Origin: Kitasatospora sp. NBC_01246 | GTDB lineage: Bacteria; Actinomycetota; Actinomycetes; Streptomycetales; Streptomycetaceae | DNA: 64,000 bases | NCBI RefSeq assembly: GCF_036226505.1 | Contig: NZ_CP108484.1 | Span: 6,944,001 to 7,008,000 of the forward strand | Direction of reading: 5' to 3' | Made by a program: the position numbers and the translations under genes | Part shown: positions 34,774-42,454 of the stretch, one piece after another | Layout: the number at the start of each line of letters is the position of its first letter | Numbering within the stretch: the stretch's first letter is position 1 | Notes under the pieces: model-generated | Seen by the model: only the letters and a program-made list of their open reading frames with translations | Database searches by the model: none | What the model was told of the DNA's origin: nothing

Positions 34774-36465
34774 ATGGAGCAGCAGGAGTACGCGGCCGGC
34801 ACCACGCGGGTGGCCGGCGGCACGTCGGACGGGCGCACGGGCGGGGCGGGGCAGGGCACCACCGTCGCCGTCGTCGCCGTACGCGAAGCCGGTCCTGACG
34901 CTCCGCAGGGGACCGGAGGGGCTGTCCTCTCGCCCGATCCGGGGCTGCTCCGGCTGGCGCACTGGTTCGCCGAGGCCGATCCCGGGACCGCCGACGACCT
35001 CTGCGTCGCCACCTTCGGCCTCTACCCGGCCCGCCACTTCGGCGTCCCGGCCGAGCCGGTGACCGGTCCGGAGGCGGCGGCCGGTGACGCCGTCAGCTGG
35101 TGGCACGGTCCCACCGCGCACGCCCCCGCCGCGCTGCGGGTGCGCGAGCCGCGGCCGGCGCGCCGCCAGCGCCGGGCCCGGCGGGACGAGGGGGCGCTGC
35201 CCGTCATCCGCTCAGGAGCCAAGCCGGGTCTGCCCGGAAAGCACCGCAAGCCCGAGCCGGCCCGCTCGGCCGCCGGCGCGCAGGACCGTTCCGCCGCCGC
35301 CGAGCGCCGGATCGCCGCCCGGCTGCTGCTCGCCCACCCGCTGGTCACCGCCTCCGGGCCGCACGCCGACGGGTTTCCGCTGATCCGGCGTCACCGCGAC
35401 TGGCTGACCGGCCAGTTCGACACCCTGCTCGGCTACCGCCTGGTGGTCGGCCCCTGGCACGCCCGCCTCTACAAGGCCGGGCTCGGCCCCGGCGCCGCCC
35501 GCCGGCTCCAACACCCCGGCACCGGCGCGCCGTTCACCCCCGGCGGCTACGCCCAGCTCGCCCTCGCGCTGTCCCTGCTGGTGGACGCCCCCGAACGGCT
35601 CCCGCTCGGTCCCCTGCTGGCGGCGATGCGGGACGCCGCGCCCGGTCCGGCCACCACGCCCGCCGACCTCGCGATGGCGCTCGCCGCATTGGCCGACTGG
35701 CAGGTGCTCGGCGAGATACCCGCCGACCGGAGCGCGGACGGCGTCGTCCTGACGGTCGACCGGGAGCTGGCCCGCGCCGTACCCGCGGGCCCGCCCGCCC
35801 TCGCCGACGACGCCGCCGACCTGATCCGCCGCGCCGCCGGGGCCGAGCCCGGCACCGCCGTGCGCCGCCGCCTCGCCGAGACCCCCGCCGTGCTCGCCGC
35901 CGACCTGCCCGCGGACCAGCGCGACTGGCTCGACCTCCACCGCCGGACCGGCCCGGCGGCGCTCGCGGAGTTCCTCGGCCTGGAGGCCGAACTGCGGGCC
36001 GAGGGGGTCGCCCTGCTCGACCCCGCCGACGAACTCACCGACCTCGCCCTGCCCGGGGCCGGCACCCTCGCCCAGGCCGCCCTGCTGCTGGTCGAGCGCC
36101 TGGTCGAGGAGGTCCGCCCGCTCCCCGGCGAGGCCACCGGCGCCGACGTCCCGATCCCGGACGCGCTGATAGACGGCGTCCTCGGGGACATCGCCGACGA
36201 GTACGGGCTGCCGGCCGGCTGGCGGCGCGACTACCTCGCCGACCGCACCGCGCTGCGCCGCGACGCCCTCGACCTGCTGCACCGGATGGGCCTGATCGCC
36301 CCTACGCCGCGCGGCACCCGGCCGCCGGGCTGGCTGCTGCGCGCCCCCGCCGCCCGCTTCGCTCCGGCGCCCGATCTGCGGCCGGCCCCGGGGACGGGCC
36401 GGCACTCCCGCCGGGAGACCCCGGTGGCGGCCCCGGCCGGCCCCCGGGCGGAGCGGCGGGCCTGA
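34774..36465 (+). CDS. TIGR02678/DUF2398-like protein with long N-terminal extension
   Basis: A 563-residue protein. From about residue 173 it resembles the TIGR02678 (DUF2398) family: AERRIAARLLLAHPLVTA, LIRRHRDWLTGQF, YRLVVGPWHARLYKAG, PFTPGGYAQLALALSLL and, later, ELTDLALPGAGTLAQAALLLVERL. That family is known as the JetB-like component in some Wadjet plasmid-defence operons, but the expected partners (SMC-like JetC, JetA, nuclease JetD) are absent here. The first 170 residues are low complexity and basic (RRQRRARRDE). So it is an orphan of unknown role. Family call is by eye and not proven. Confidence 0.6.
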   Translation: MEQQEYAAGTTRVAGGTSDGRTGGAGQGTTVAVVAVREAGPDAPQGTGGAVLSPDPGLLRLAHWFAEADPGTADDLCVATFGLYPARHFGVPAEPVTGPEAAAGDAVSWWHGPTAHAPAALRVREPRPARRQRRARRDEGALPVIRSGAKPGLPGKHRKPEPARSAAGAQDRSAAAERRIAARLLLAHPLVTASGPHADGFPLIRRHRDWLTGQFDTLLGYRLVVGPWHARLYKAGLGPGAARRLQHPGTGAPFTPGGYAQLALALSLLVDAPERLPLGPLLAAMRDAAPGPATTPADLAMALAALADWQVLGEIPADRSADGVVLTVDRELARAVPAGPPALADDAADLIRRAAGAEPGTAVRRRLAETPAVLAADLPADQRDWLDLHRRTGPAALAEFLGLEAELRAEGVALLDPADELTDLALPGAGTLAQAALLLVERLVEEVRPLPGEATGADVPIPDALIDGVLGDIADEYGLPAGWRRDYLADRTALRRDALDLLHRMGLIAPTPRGTRPPGWLLRAPAARFAPAPDLRPAPGTGRHSRRETPVAAPAGPRAERRA

Positions 36466-36586
36466 GCGCCACCGGCCCGCCGTCGAGCGGGCCGCGCGCC
36501 GGGGACGACAGAAGCACCGCGTCCGTGGCCGGTGGGCCGGACGGCGGTGCCTGGGGTCGGGCGTGGAGGGCGGCGGGATCAGCGGG

Positions 36587-36766
36587 TCATCGTCGGGCGG
36601 TGGCCGCCGTGAGCGGGCCGTGCTGGGCGGCTTCGACGGTGGCTCCCACACCGAGCGTGCCGAGGGCGACGGAGGCGAGAACGGCGGCACAGGCCAGGAA
36701 GCGGCGGTGGCGCTGCGGGAGCGGGAAGCGCGGGTCCTGGAGGGTCGCCGGAGGGTTGGCGTTCAT
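36587..36766 (-). CDS. Small single-helix protein, hypothetical
   Basis: 59 residues: polar, basic start (DPRFPLPQRHRR), one hydrophobic helix FLACAAVLASVALGTLGVGATVEAA, short tail. Could be a membrane-anchored or secreted small protein. The ribosome site is weak (GGAA 13 bases upstream) and the reading frame on the other strand is also open, so this may not be real. Confidence 0.35.
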   Translation of the reverse strand: MNANPPATLQDPRFPLPQRHRRFLACAAVLASVALGTLGVGATVEAAQHGPLTAATARR

Positions 36767-36845
36767 GTCAGGGAGCGTTCCAGGGCGGCGTGAACGAGCG
36801 GTACGCGCGGGTGAAGTCCGGATGGGGGCCAAGCGTCGGTTCGTG

Positions 36846-36881
36846 CCGGATCCGCCCCGCCCCGGGGCGGGGCGGATCCGG
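36846..36881 (-). terminator. 36-bp perfect palindrome after the BCCT gene
   Basis: Bases 36846-36863 are the exact reverse complement of 36864-36881, with no unpaired centre, 5 bases beyond the BCCT stop codon. It is centred on CCCCGGGG and bounded by CCGGATCC. It most likely ends BCCT transcription, though there is no T tract. Confidence 0.75.
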
Positions 36882-36886
36882 GGCGG

Positions 36887-38524
36887 TCACCGGGACGGCG
36901 GTCGCGGCCCCCGCCGGGCGTCGGCCATCGCCTCGCCGACGGCCACCCGGACGGCGTCCCGCAGGCCGTGCGCGGCGTGGAACCGCGAGGGCCCGGCCGC
37001 CGGATCCTCGCGCAGCTCCTTCACCAGGGCGACGCAGAGCAGCAGCATCACCACCACGAACGGCAGCGCGACCAGGATGGTGGCGTTCTGCAGCGCGGTG
37101 AGCCCGCCGGCCAGCAGCAGCGCGGCGGCGACCCCGCCCATCAGCACGCCCCAGACCACCACCAGCCAGGTGCGCGGGTGCAGCGAGCCCCGGCTGGAGA
37201 GCGAGCCGAGCACGAGCGAGGCGGAGTCGGCACTGGTGATGAAGAAGGTCATCACCAGCAGGACCGCGATGACGCTGGTCACCGAGCCGAGCGGGAGCGA
37301 GCGCAGCATCTCGAACAGCGAGGCCTCGGCGCCCTGGGGGATGGTGGCCACCAGGTCGGCCTCGCCGGTGGAGTTCAGCCGGATCGCCGTCCCGCCCATC
37401 ACGCAGAACCAGACGACCGTCGCCCCACTGGGGACCAGCAGCACGCCGGTGAGGAACTGCCGGATGGTCCGGCCGCGCGAGATGCGGGCGATGAAGGTGC
37501 CGACGAACGGCGCCCAGGAGAGCCACCAGGCCCAGTAGAAGATCGTCCAGGAGCCGAGCCAGCTCTCGTCGGTGAAGGCGCCGGTCTGGGTCGACATGGC
37601 GACCAGGTCGGAGAGGTAGCCGCCGACGGTGGACGGGATCGCGTCCAAAACGAAGACCGACGGGCCGAACACGAAGACGAAGAGCATGATCAGCGAGGCC
37701 AGCACGACGTTCGAGGTGGAGAGCCACTTGACGCCCTTGTGCACGCCGGAGAAGGCGGAGAGGACGAAGGCGGCGGTCAGCGAGCCGATGATGACCAGCT
37801 GGGTGCGTTCGGTGTTCTCGACGGAGGAGATGAAGCCGAGGCCGTCCGCCACCTGGAGGGCGCCCAGGCCGAGGCTGGTCGCCGAGCCGAAGACGGTCGC
37901 GAACACCGCCAGCAGGTCGATCGCCCGGCCGGGCCAGCCGTTCGCGCCGCGTTCGCCGATCAGCGGGACGAAGGCGGCGGAGATCCGGTTGCCCCGGCCC
38001 TTGCGGAAGGTGGTGTAGGCGAGCGCCAGGCCGCCGACCGCGTAGATCGCCCAGGGGTGCAGGGCCCAGTGGAAGAGCGAGAACTCCAGCGCCTGCTGGG
38101 CGGCGGCCGGGCTCTGCGGCTCCAGGCCGGAGCCGGGCTGCGGCGCGGCGTAGAGCTGGAGCGGTTCGCCGACGCCGTAGAACATGAGGCCGATGCCCAT
38201 GCCGGCGCTGAACATCATCGCGACCCAGGCGAGGGTGGAGAACTCCGGCTCGTCGTCGTCACGGCCGAGCCGGATCCGGCCGAAGCGGCTGAACGCGAGC
38301 AGGACGGTGAGCACCAGGAAGACGTCGGCGGCGACCACGAACAGCCAGCCGAAGTTGTGCAGCACCCAGCCGAGCGCGGTGTCGGACGTCCGGCCGAGCG
38401 AGTCCTCGGCGAAGACGCCCCAGGCGACCACCCCCAGCACCAGCACGGCACTGACGCCGAACACCGTCCGGTCGACGGGGAGGGTCGCGGCGGGTTCGTC
38501 CGGGCCTGGTGGCTGGCTGCTCAT
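36887..38524 (-). CDS. BCCT-family transporter (betaine/choline/carnitine)
   Basis: A 545-residue transporter with about 12 membrane helices. Family marks: MMFSAGMGIGLMFYGVGEPL (glycine-rich ion/substrate segment), HWALHPWAIYA, and the signature YWAWWLSWAPFVGTFIARISRGRTIR. Imports betaine-type compatible solutes with sodium or protons. AGGAGAGGGA sets the ATG at 38524. Upstream, 38568-38595 is unusually AT-rich with a repeated ATGTC at 10-base spacing and may be promoter or operator. No choline oxidation genes are nearby, so the role is probably osmoprotection. Confidence 0.9.
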   Translation of the reverse strand: MSSQPPGPDEPAATLPVDRTVFGVSAVLVLGVVAWGVFAEDSLGRTSDTALGWVLHNFGWLFVVAADVFLVLTVLLAFSRFGRIRLGRDDDEPEFSTLAWVAMMFSAGMGIGLMFYGVGEPLQLYAAPQPGSGLEPQSPAAAQQALEFSLFHWALHPWAIYAVGGLALAYTTFRKGRGNRISAAFVPLIGERGANGWPGRAIDLLAVFATVFGSATSLGLGALQVADGLGFISSVENTERTQLVIIGSLTAAFVLSAFSGVHKGVKWLSTSNVVLASLIMLFVFVFGPSVFVLDAIPSTVGGYLSDLVAMSTQTGAFTDESWLGSWTIFYWAWWLSWAPFVGTFIARISRGRTIRQFLTGVLLVPSGATVVWFCVMGGTAIRLNSTGEADLVATIPQGAEASLFEMLRSLPLGSVTSVIAVLLVMTFFITSADSASLVLGSLSSRGSLHPRTWLVVVWGVLMGGVAAALLLAGGLTALQNATILVALPFVVVMLLLCVALVKELREDPAAGPSRFHAAHGLRDAVRVAVGEAMADARRGPRPPSR

Positions 38525-38687
38525 GAAGGTCCCTCTCCTGGCGTACTGGACGGTCGGCGACACGATCGGAAAATGGATACATGTCGTACTATGTCCAGTC
38601 CTCGGGGGTGCCGGGGGGAGGGCACGCCGGGGAGAGGCGACCGGACGGGCCGTCAGGGCGAGGATCGGCGCGCCGGGCCGCGGGTCG

Positions 38688-39074
38688 TCAGGCGGCCGCG
38701 TACGCGCGGGCGGAGGGCCCGGTGGTCGGGGCGGCGGTGTCCAGGTACCCGGCCAGGGCCTGCCGGCTGCGGGTCAGCTCGGCGATCCGGGTGTCGAGTT
38801 CGGCCAGCTCGCCGCGGAGGGTGGCGAGCAGGTCGGGGCAGGCCTCCAGGGCCGGGACGGGGCCGCTCGCGCACGGCAGGATCTCGGCGATCACCCGGGT
38901 GGACAGGCCCGCCGCGAGCAGGCCGCGGATCTGCCGCACCCGGATCTGGTCGCCCTCGCGGTACTCGCGGTAGCCGGCGGCCGACCGGTCCGGTTCGAGC
39001 AGCCCCTGCTCCCCGTAGTACCGCAGCAGGCGGGTGGACACCCCGGTCAGGCGGGCGAGTTCTCCGATGCGCAT
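38688..39074 (-). CDS. MerR-family regulator
   Basis: A 128-residue regulator: N-terminal winged helix MRIGELARLTGVSTRLLRYYGEQGLLEPDR, followed by the coiled-coil dimer helix (LRGELAELDTRIAELTRSRQALAGYL). There are two cysteines (ILPCASG and EACPDLL) but no clear metal-binding set at the C-terminus, so an organic or redox signal is as likely as a metal. Second gene after the hydrolase at 39135-39926, 60 bases apart, under the MerR-type promoter at 39966-39997. Confidence 0.85.
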   Translation of the reverse strand: MRIGELARLTGVSTRLLRYYGEQGLLEPDRSAAGYREYREGDQIRVRQIRGLLAAGLSTRVIAEILPCASGPVPALEACPDLLATLRGELAELDTRIAELTRSRQALAGYLDTAAPTTGPSARAYAAA

Positions 39075-39134
39075 GACCGGGCGAACGCCCGTCCGGGCCG
39101 GGCTGTTCCCGGCCCGGACGCGGCGGGGCCGTCG

Positions 39135-39926
39135 CTACGCCGGCCGACCGGTCACGAAGTCCAGCAGCAGCGCGCGCAGTTCGGGCAGGCGCTCGACCAC
39201 CGGGAGGTGGCCACTGGCGAGTTCGACCAGCCGGGCGCCCGGGATGCCCTCGGCCAGGGCGCGGTGCTGGCTCGGCGCGACCAGCATGTCCTCGGTGGTG
39301 CTGATCACCAGCGCCGGCACGGTGACCCGGGCCAGGTCGCCGCGCACGTCCACCCGGCCCGCCAGGCCGAACTGCTGGCGGTAGCCGGCCGGGACGGGGG
39401 CGAGCAGCGCGGCGCGCAGGTCCGCGAGCTGCTCGGCGGTGAGCGCGTCGACCCAGGTCTCGCCGAAGGCGACCGCGAGCACGAAACGGGCCAGCAGCTC
39501 CGGGTGGTCGGCCAGGCCGGCCGCCAGCTCGGCGGTGATCCGGAGCCGGTGGTCGCCGCCGGCCACCCCGGCGAGCAGCAGCAGCGAGCGGACCCGGGCC
39601 GGGTGCCGGGTGGCGGCGCGGACGGCGACGGCGGCCCCGAGCGAGTACCCGGCCAGGTCGAAGCTCTCCAGGCCCTCCTCGACGGCGGCGGCGACCAGCC
39701 GGTCCGCCAGCTCGTCGAGCGAGGGCCCGGCCGGCTCGAACGGGGTGTCGCCGGAGCCGGGGAAGTCGGGTGCGACGACGGTGCGGTGGGCGGCGAGGTC
39801 GTCCAGCAGCGGCCCCCAGTTGTCCCGGGCGCTGCCGCCGGCGCCGTGCGCCAGCAACAGGCCCGGGCCGGAGCCCCGGACGATCCGGGCCAGCGCGGGC
39901 GGGGTGGCGGGGGACGGCTCGGTCAT
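39135..39926 (-). CDS. Alpha/beta hydrolase
   Basis: A 263-residue hydrolase: HGAGGSARDNWGP oxyanion region, nucleophile in GYSLGA, acid in STTEDMLV and histidine in SGHLPVVERLPE. Substrate unknown. AGGAG before 39926 sets the start over an earlier ATG six codons upstream. First gene of the operon with MerR; its promoter has the long spacer and palindrome typical of MerR control, so it is probably the target gene of that regulator. Confidence 0.82.
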   Translation of the reverse strand: MTEPSPATPPALARIVRGSGPGLLLAHGAGGSARDNWGPLLDDLAAHRTVVAPDFPGSGDTPFEPAGPSLDELADRLVAAAVEEGLESFDLAGYSLGAAVAVRAATRHPARVRSLLLLAGVAGGDHRLRITAELAAGLADHPELLARFVLAVAFGETWVDALTAEQLADLRAALLAPVPAGYRQQFGLAGRVDVRGDLARVTVPALVISTTEDMLVAPSQHRALAEGIPGARLVELASGHLPVVERLPELRALLLDFVTGRPA

Positions 39927-39965
39927 GGCGGGGCTCCTGTTCACCTGGATGGCTCGGTGATCGGC

Positions 39966-39997
39966 ACGCTAGGAGTTCACACCGGTGTGAAGGTCAA
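39966..39997 (-). promoter_or_regulatory. MerR-type promoter with palindromic operator
   Basis: Read on the minus strand: -35 TTGACC (39997-39992), then the perfect palindrome TTCACACCGGTGTGAA (39991-39976) and CTCC, then -10 TAGCGT (39971-39966). The 20-base spacer is longer than the usual 17 and is filled by the palindrome, which is how MerR proteins hold and untwist their promoters. Confidence 0.85.
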
Positions 39998-40069
39998 GTC
40001 CGGTGCGGGCCGGACCGTCCGCGCGGCGTCGATCGGCGGGATCGGCGGACGCGACACGGTTCGCGATCG

Positions 40070-40075
40070 TATGAT
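40070..40075 (+). promoter_or_regulatory. -10 box TATGAT
   Basis: A near-consensus -10 box 6 bases before a GTG at 40082, predicting a leaderless transcript start. No strong -35 box is visible (CGGACG lies in the right area). Confidence 0.5.
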
Positions 40076-40081
40076 CCGGGC

Positions 40082-40198
40082 GTGACCGGAGGCCCGAGCG
40101 CCGCGAGACCGACCGGGCGGACCGCCGCCCCGGTCCGGAGCGCCGCTGCCCGCCGGGCCGTCGCCCGCCGCGCCAGACGCACCGACCGCTGTCGCTGA
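40082..40198 (+). CDS. Possible leaderless leader peptide upstream of molybdoenzyme
   Basis: 38 codons starting at a GTG predicted to be at or near the transcript 5' end. The peptide is arginine- and alanine-rich and ends R-T-D-R-C-R, with a rare TGT cysteine codon just before the stop. It is upstream of a sulfite-oxidase-like gene. Actinobacterial leader peptides with cysteine codons near the end control sulfur genes; this one lacks the usual conserved core, so the role is a guess. Confidence 0.35.
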   Translation: MTGGPSAARPTGRTAAPVRSAAARRAVARRARRTDRCR

Positions 40199-40315
40199 GC
40201 CCCGCCCGCGCGCCGCGCCGGGCCGGAGCGGACCCGCGCCGTCGGCGCCCCGTCCCCGCCCGCCCGGCCGCGCGGCCCGCCCGACCGTCCGCCGCAACCG
40301 AACGGAAGTGTGCCC

Positions 40316-41701
40316 GTGCCCACCGCGAACCCCCTTCGGACCACCCCCGCGAGCCCGATCCCCGGCGAGGCCGCCTACGACCGGCTCCGCCGCCGGCAGT
40401 GGTCGGCCGGCGAGGCCCGCGCCGACGGCGTCGAGCGCCGGACCCTGCTGCGGATGCTCACCGCCGCCGGGGTGCTCGCCGCACCCGCCGCCGGCGGGCT
40501 GGTCGTCCCGGACCGCGCCCGGGCGCGGACCGCGACCGCCGCGCCGGGAGCGCTTGCCGAGCCGTCCACGGCCCTCGCGGGTACGGTGTCCCCCGTGCCC
40601 GGCATCGTGAAGCCGCTGCCCGCCGAGTGGTTCCTCCCGCGCGGGACCAACGCCGAGATGCGCTGGGACGCGCTGCGCGACGCGGAGGGCGCGATCGGCC
40701 GGCACGTCCCGGTGGAGCGGTTCTTCGTCCGCAACCACACCAGTACCCCGGTCATCGACGCCGACAGCTGGCGGCTGCGGCTCTTCGGCAGCGGCCTGCG
40801 CGGCGGCCCGGACGCCGGGCGGCCGGTCGAGTTCGGCCTGGCGGACCTGCGCGCCCTGCCCTCGACCAGGATCAGCGCCCTGATCGAGTGCGCCGGCAAC
40901 GGCCGCAGCTTCTACGCCACCCAGCAGAACCAGCCCGTGCCCGGCACCCCCTGGACGCTCGGCGGGGTCGGCTCCGCCCAGTGGCGCGGCGTGCGGCTGG
41001 CCGAGGTGCTGCACCGGGCCGGGCTGACCCGGGACGCGGTGGACGTGATGCCCAGCGGCCTCGACCCGGCGTACGTGAGCGGTGGCGTCGACTTCGGCCG
41101 GGTGCGCCGCCCGCTGCCGGTCGCGAAGGCGCTGGACGACGTGCTGCTCGCCTACGAGATGAACGGCGAACCGCTGACGCCCGACCACGGTGCGCCCCTG
41201 CGGCTGGTGGTGCCGGGCTGGATCGGGATCGCCTCGATCAAGTGGGTCGGCTCGATCGAGGTCGCCGACCAGCCGCTGTACTCGCCCTGGAACACCGACT
41301 TCTACCGGATGTTCGGTCCTGACTACCCGGCCGGCGGAAGTGCGCCGGTCACCACCCAGGTGGTGAAGAGCGCCTTCGAACTCGCCCGTGACGCGGTGCT
41401 GGCGGCGGGCCGCGAGCACCGCCTGTACGGACGCTCCTGGTCGGGCGCGGCGCCGGTCCGCCGGGTCGAGGTGAGCACCGACGGCGGCCGGCGCTGGCAC
41501 CGCGCCGAGCTGCGGGACGAGCCGCGCGCCGACAACTGGACGCGCTGGAGCCTCGACTGGCGCCCGGACCGGACCGGCCCGTACGAGCTGCGGGCGCGCG
41601 CGACCGACCGCCGGGGCAACACCCAGCCCGCGACGTCCGTGTTCAACCGCGAGGGCTACCTGTTCGACGCGGTGGTGGTCCACCCGGTGACGGTCGCCTG
41701 A
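40316..41701 (+). CDS. Sulfite-oxidase-family molybdopterin oxidoreductase
   Basis: A 461-residue enzyme. An N-terminal twin-arginine-like segment (VERRTLLRMLTAAGVLAAPAAGG) suggests export in folded form. The molybdopterin domain has FVRNHTSTPVIDADSWRLRLFG, the molybdenum-ligand cysteine C192 in IECAGNGR, and GWIGIASIKWVGSIEV; the C-terminal part is the Ig-like dimerisation domain (VEVSTDGGRRWHRAEL, YELRARATDRRGNTQ). GGAAG 7 bases before the GTG at 40316 is preferred over the GTG two codons earlier. Sulfite is the likely but unproven substrate. Confidence 0.85.
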   Translation: MPTANPLRTTPASPIPGEAAYDRLRRRQWSAGEARADGVERRTLLRMLTAAGVLAAPAAGGLVVPDRARARTATAAPGALAEPSTALAGTVSPVPGIVKPLPAEWFLPRGTNAEMRWDALRDAEGAIGRHVPVERFFVRNHTSTPVIDADSWRLRLFGSGLRGGPDAGRPVEFGLADLRALPSTRISALIECAGNGRSFYATQQNQPVPGTPWTLGGVGSAQWRGVRLAEVLHRAGLTRDAVDVMPSGLDPAYVSGGVDFGRVRRPLPVAKALDDVLLAYEMNGEPLTPDHGAPLRLVVPGWIGIASIKWVGSIEVADQPLYSPWNTDFYRMFGPDYPAGGSAPVTTQVVKSAFELARDAVLAAGREHRLYGRSWSGAAPVRRVEVSTDGGRRWHRAELRDEPRADNWTRWSLDWRPDRTGPYELRARATDRRGNTQPATSVFNREGYLFDAVVVHPVTVA

Positions 41702-41707
41702 CGCCGC

Positions 41708-42355
41708 TCAGCCGGTGGGGCTGGCCTCGTACGGCGCCTCGTACGGGGTCAGCACCAGCCGTACCACGTCCTCCAGCCGCCGCCGGGCGTCGCCGAGCGT
41801 GGTGCGGCCGGTCACCCAGGCGGTCAGCTCGCCCTGCCAGGCGTGGCCGACGATGTGCCGCACCAGGTCGCTCGCGGCGGCCGGCACCTCGGCCATCACC
41901 GCCTGGAGCGCGGTGCTGTCGGCCCGGGCCATGCCCTGCAGCGCCTCGCTGGCGAAGGGGTCGGTGGAGGCGGCGACGGCCACCCGGAGCCGGGCCAGTT
42001 CGGGCTGGCGCTGGTAGGCGCGCATGCCTCCACGCACGAAGCGCACCACCCGGTCGGTGGCCCCCAGCCCGGCCCGCGGTCCGCGCAGCTCCGCCACCAG
42101 GTCGGCCAGCAGCAGCCGGTGCCATTCGGCGATGGCCGCGGCCAGCAGGTGGTCCTTGGAGGAGAAGTAGCGGTACGCCGTCCCGAGGGCGACTCCGGAC
42201 CGCTCGCAGACCTGTTTCATCTGCAGCCGCTCGACACCGATCTCGTTCACCAGGGCGAGCGCGGCCGCGATCAGGGACTCGCGGCGTTCGAGCTGACGTG
42301 GAGACATCGCCTCCACCGGTCGTGGTGACAGGTCAACCTTGGTCACCCGCACCAT
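41708..42355 (-). CDS. TetR-family regulator (KstR-like N-terminus)
   Basis: A 215-residue repressor: helix-turn-helix MKQVCERSGVALGTAYRYFSSKDHLL near residues 46-72 and an all-helical effector domain. The VALGTAYRYFSSKDHLL wording is like KstR-type regulators of lipid or sterol genes. An internal ATG at codon 17 (42307) has GGTGGAGG close to it and is an alternative start; the interval contains GGTGAC/GTCACC half-sites. It follows the thioesterase gene by 99 bases in the same direction, which fits a lipid-related role. Confidence 0.82.
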   Translation of the reverse strand: MVRVTKVDLSPRPVEAMSPRQLERRESLIAAALALVNEIGVERLQMKQVCERSGVALGTAYRYFSSKDHLLAAAIAEWHRLLLADLVAELRGPRAGLGATDRVVRFVRGGMRAYQRQPELARLRVAVAASTDPFASEALQGMARADSTALQAVMAEVPAAASDLVRHIVGHAWQGELTAWVTGRTTLGDARRRLEDVVRLVLTPYEAPYEASPTG

Positions 42356-42454
42356 GATACGGCTCGGAACCGCTCAGGAGTATGACGCCGACCGGTCGCC
42401 CCGCGTTCGTCCGCCGTCCACCGGTGGCCGGCGGACGGCGGCGCGGAACCGGGG

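Larger units (their letters stand above)
36466..36886. other. 421-bp region with one small possible gene and a large palindrome
   Basis: Holds a possible 59-codon gene on the minus strand (36587-36766) and the 36-base palindrome at 36846-36881. The rest shows no clear feature. Confidence 0.5.
39927..40315. other. 389-bp divergent region, hydrolase-MerR operon and sulfite oxidase
   Basis: Contains the MerR-type promoter (39966-39997, minus strand), a plus-strand -10 box at 40070-40075, a 38-codon open frame (40082-40198), and about 117 bases of very GC-rich sequence with several overlapping inverted repeats before the sulfite oxidase start. Confidence 0.55.

Noticed and set aside
34774..36465. 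Complete Wadjet defence system
   Set aside because: Only one Jet-like protein is present; flanking genes are yhhN-like and BCCT, with no SMC, JetA or JetD homologue.
36563..36793. 76-codon plus-strand frame in the BCCT-side spacer
   Set aside because: Glu/Arg/Gly-rich with no hydrophobic core or ribosome site; the minus-strand frame with a membrane helix is somewhat more plausible.
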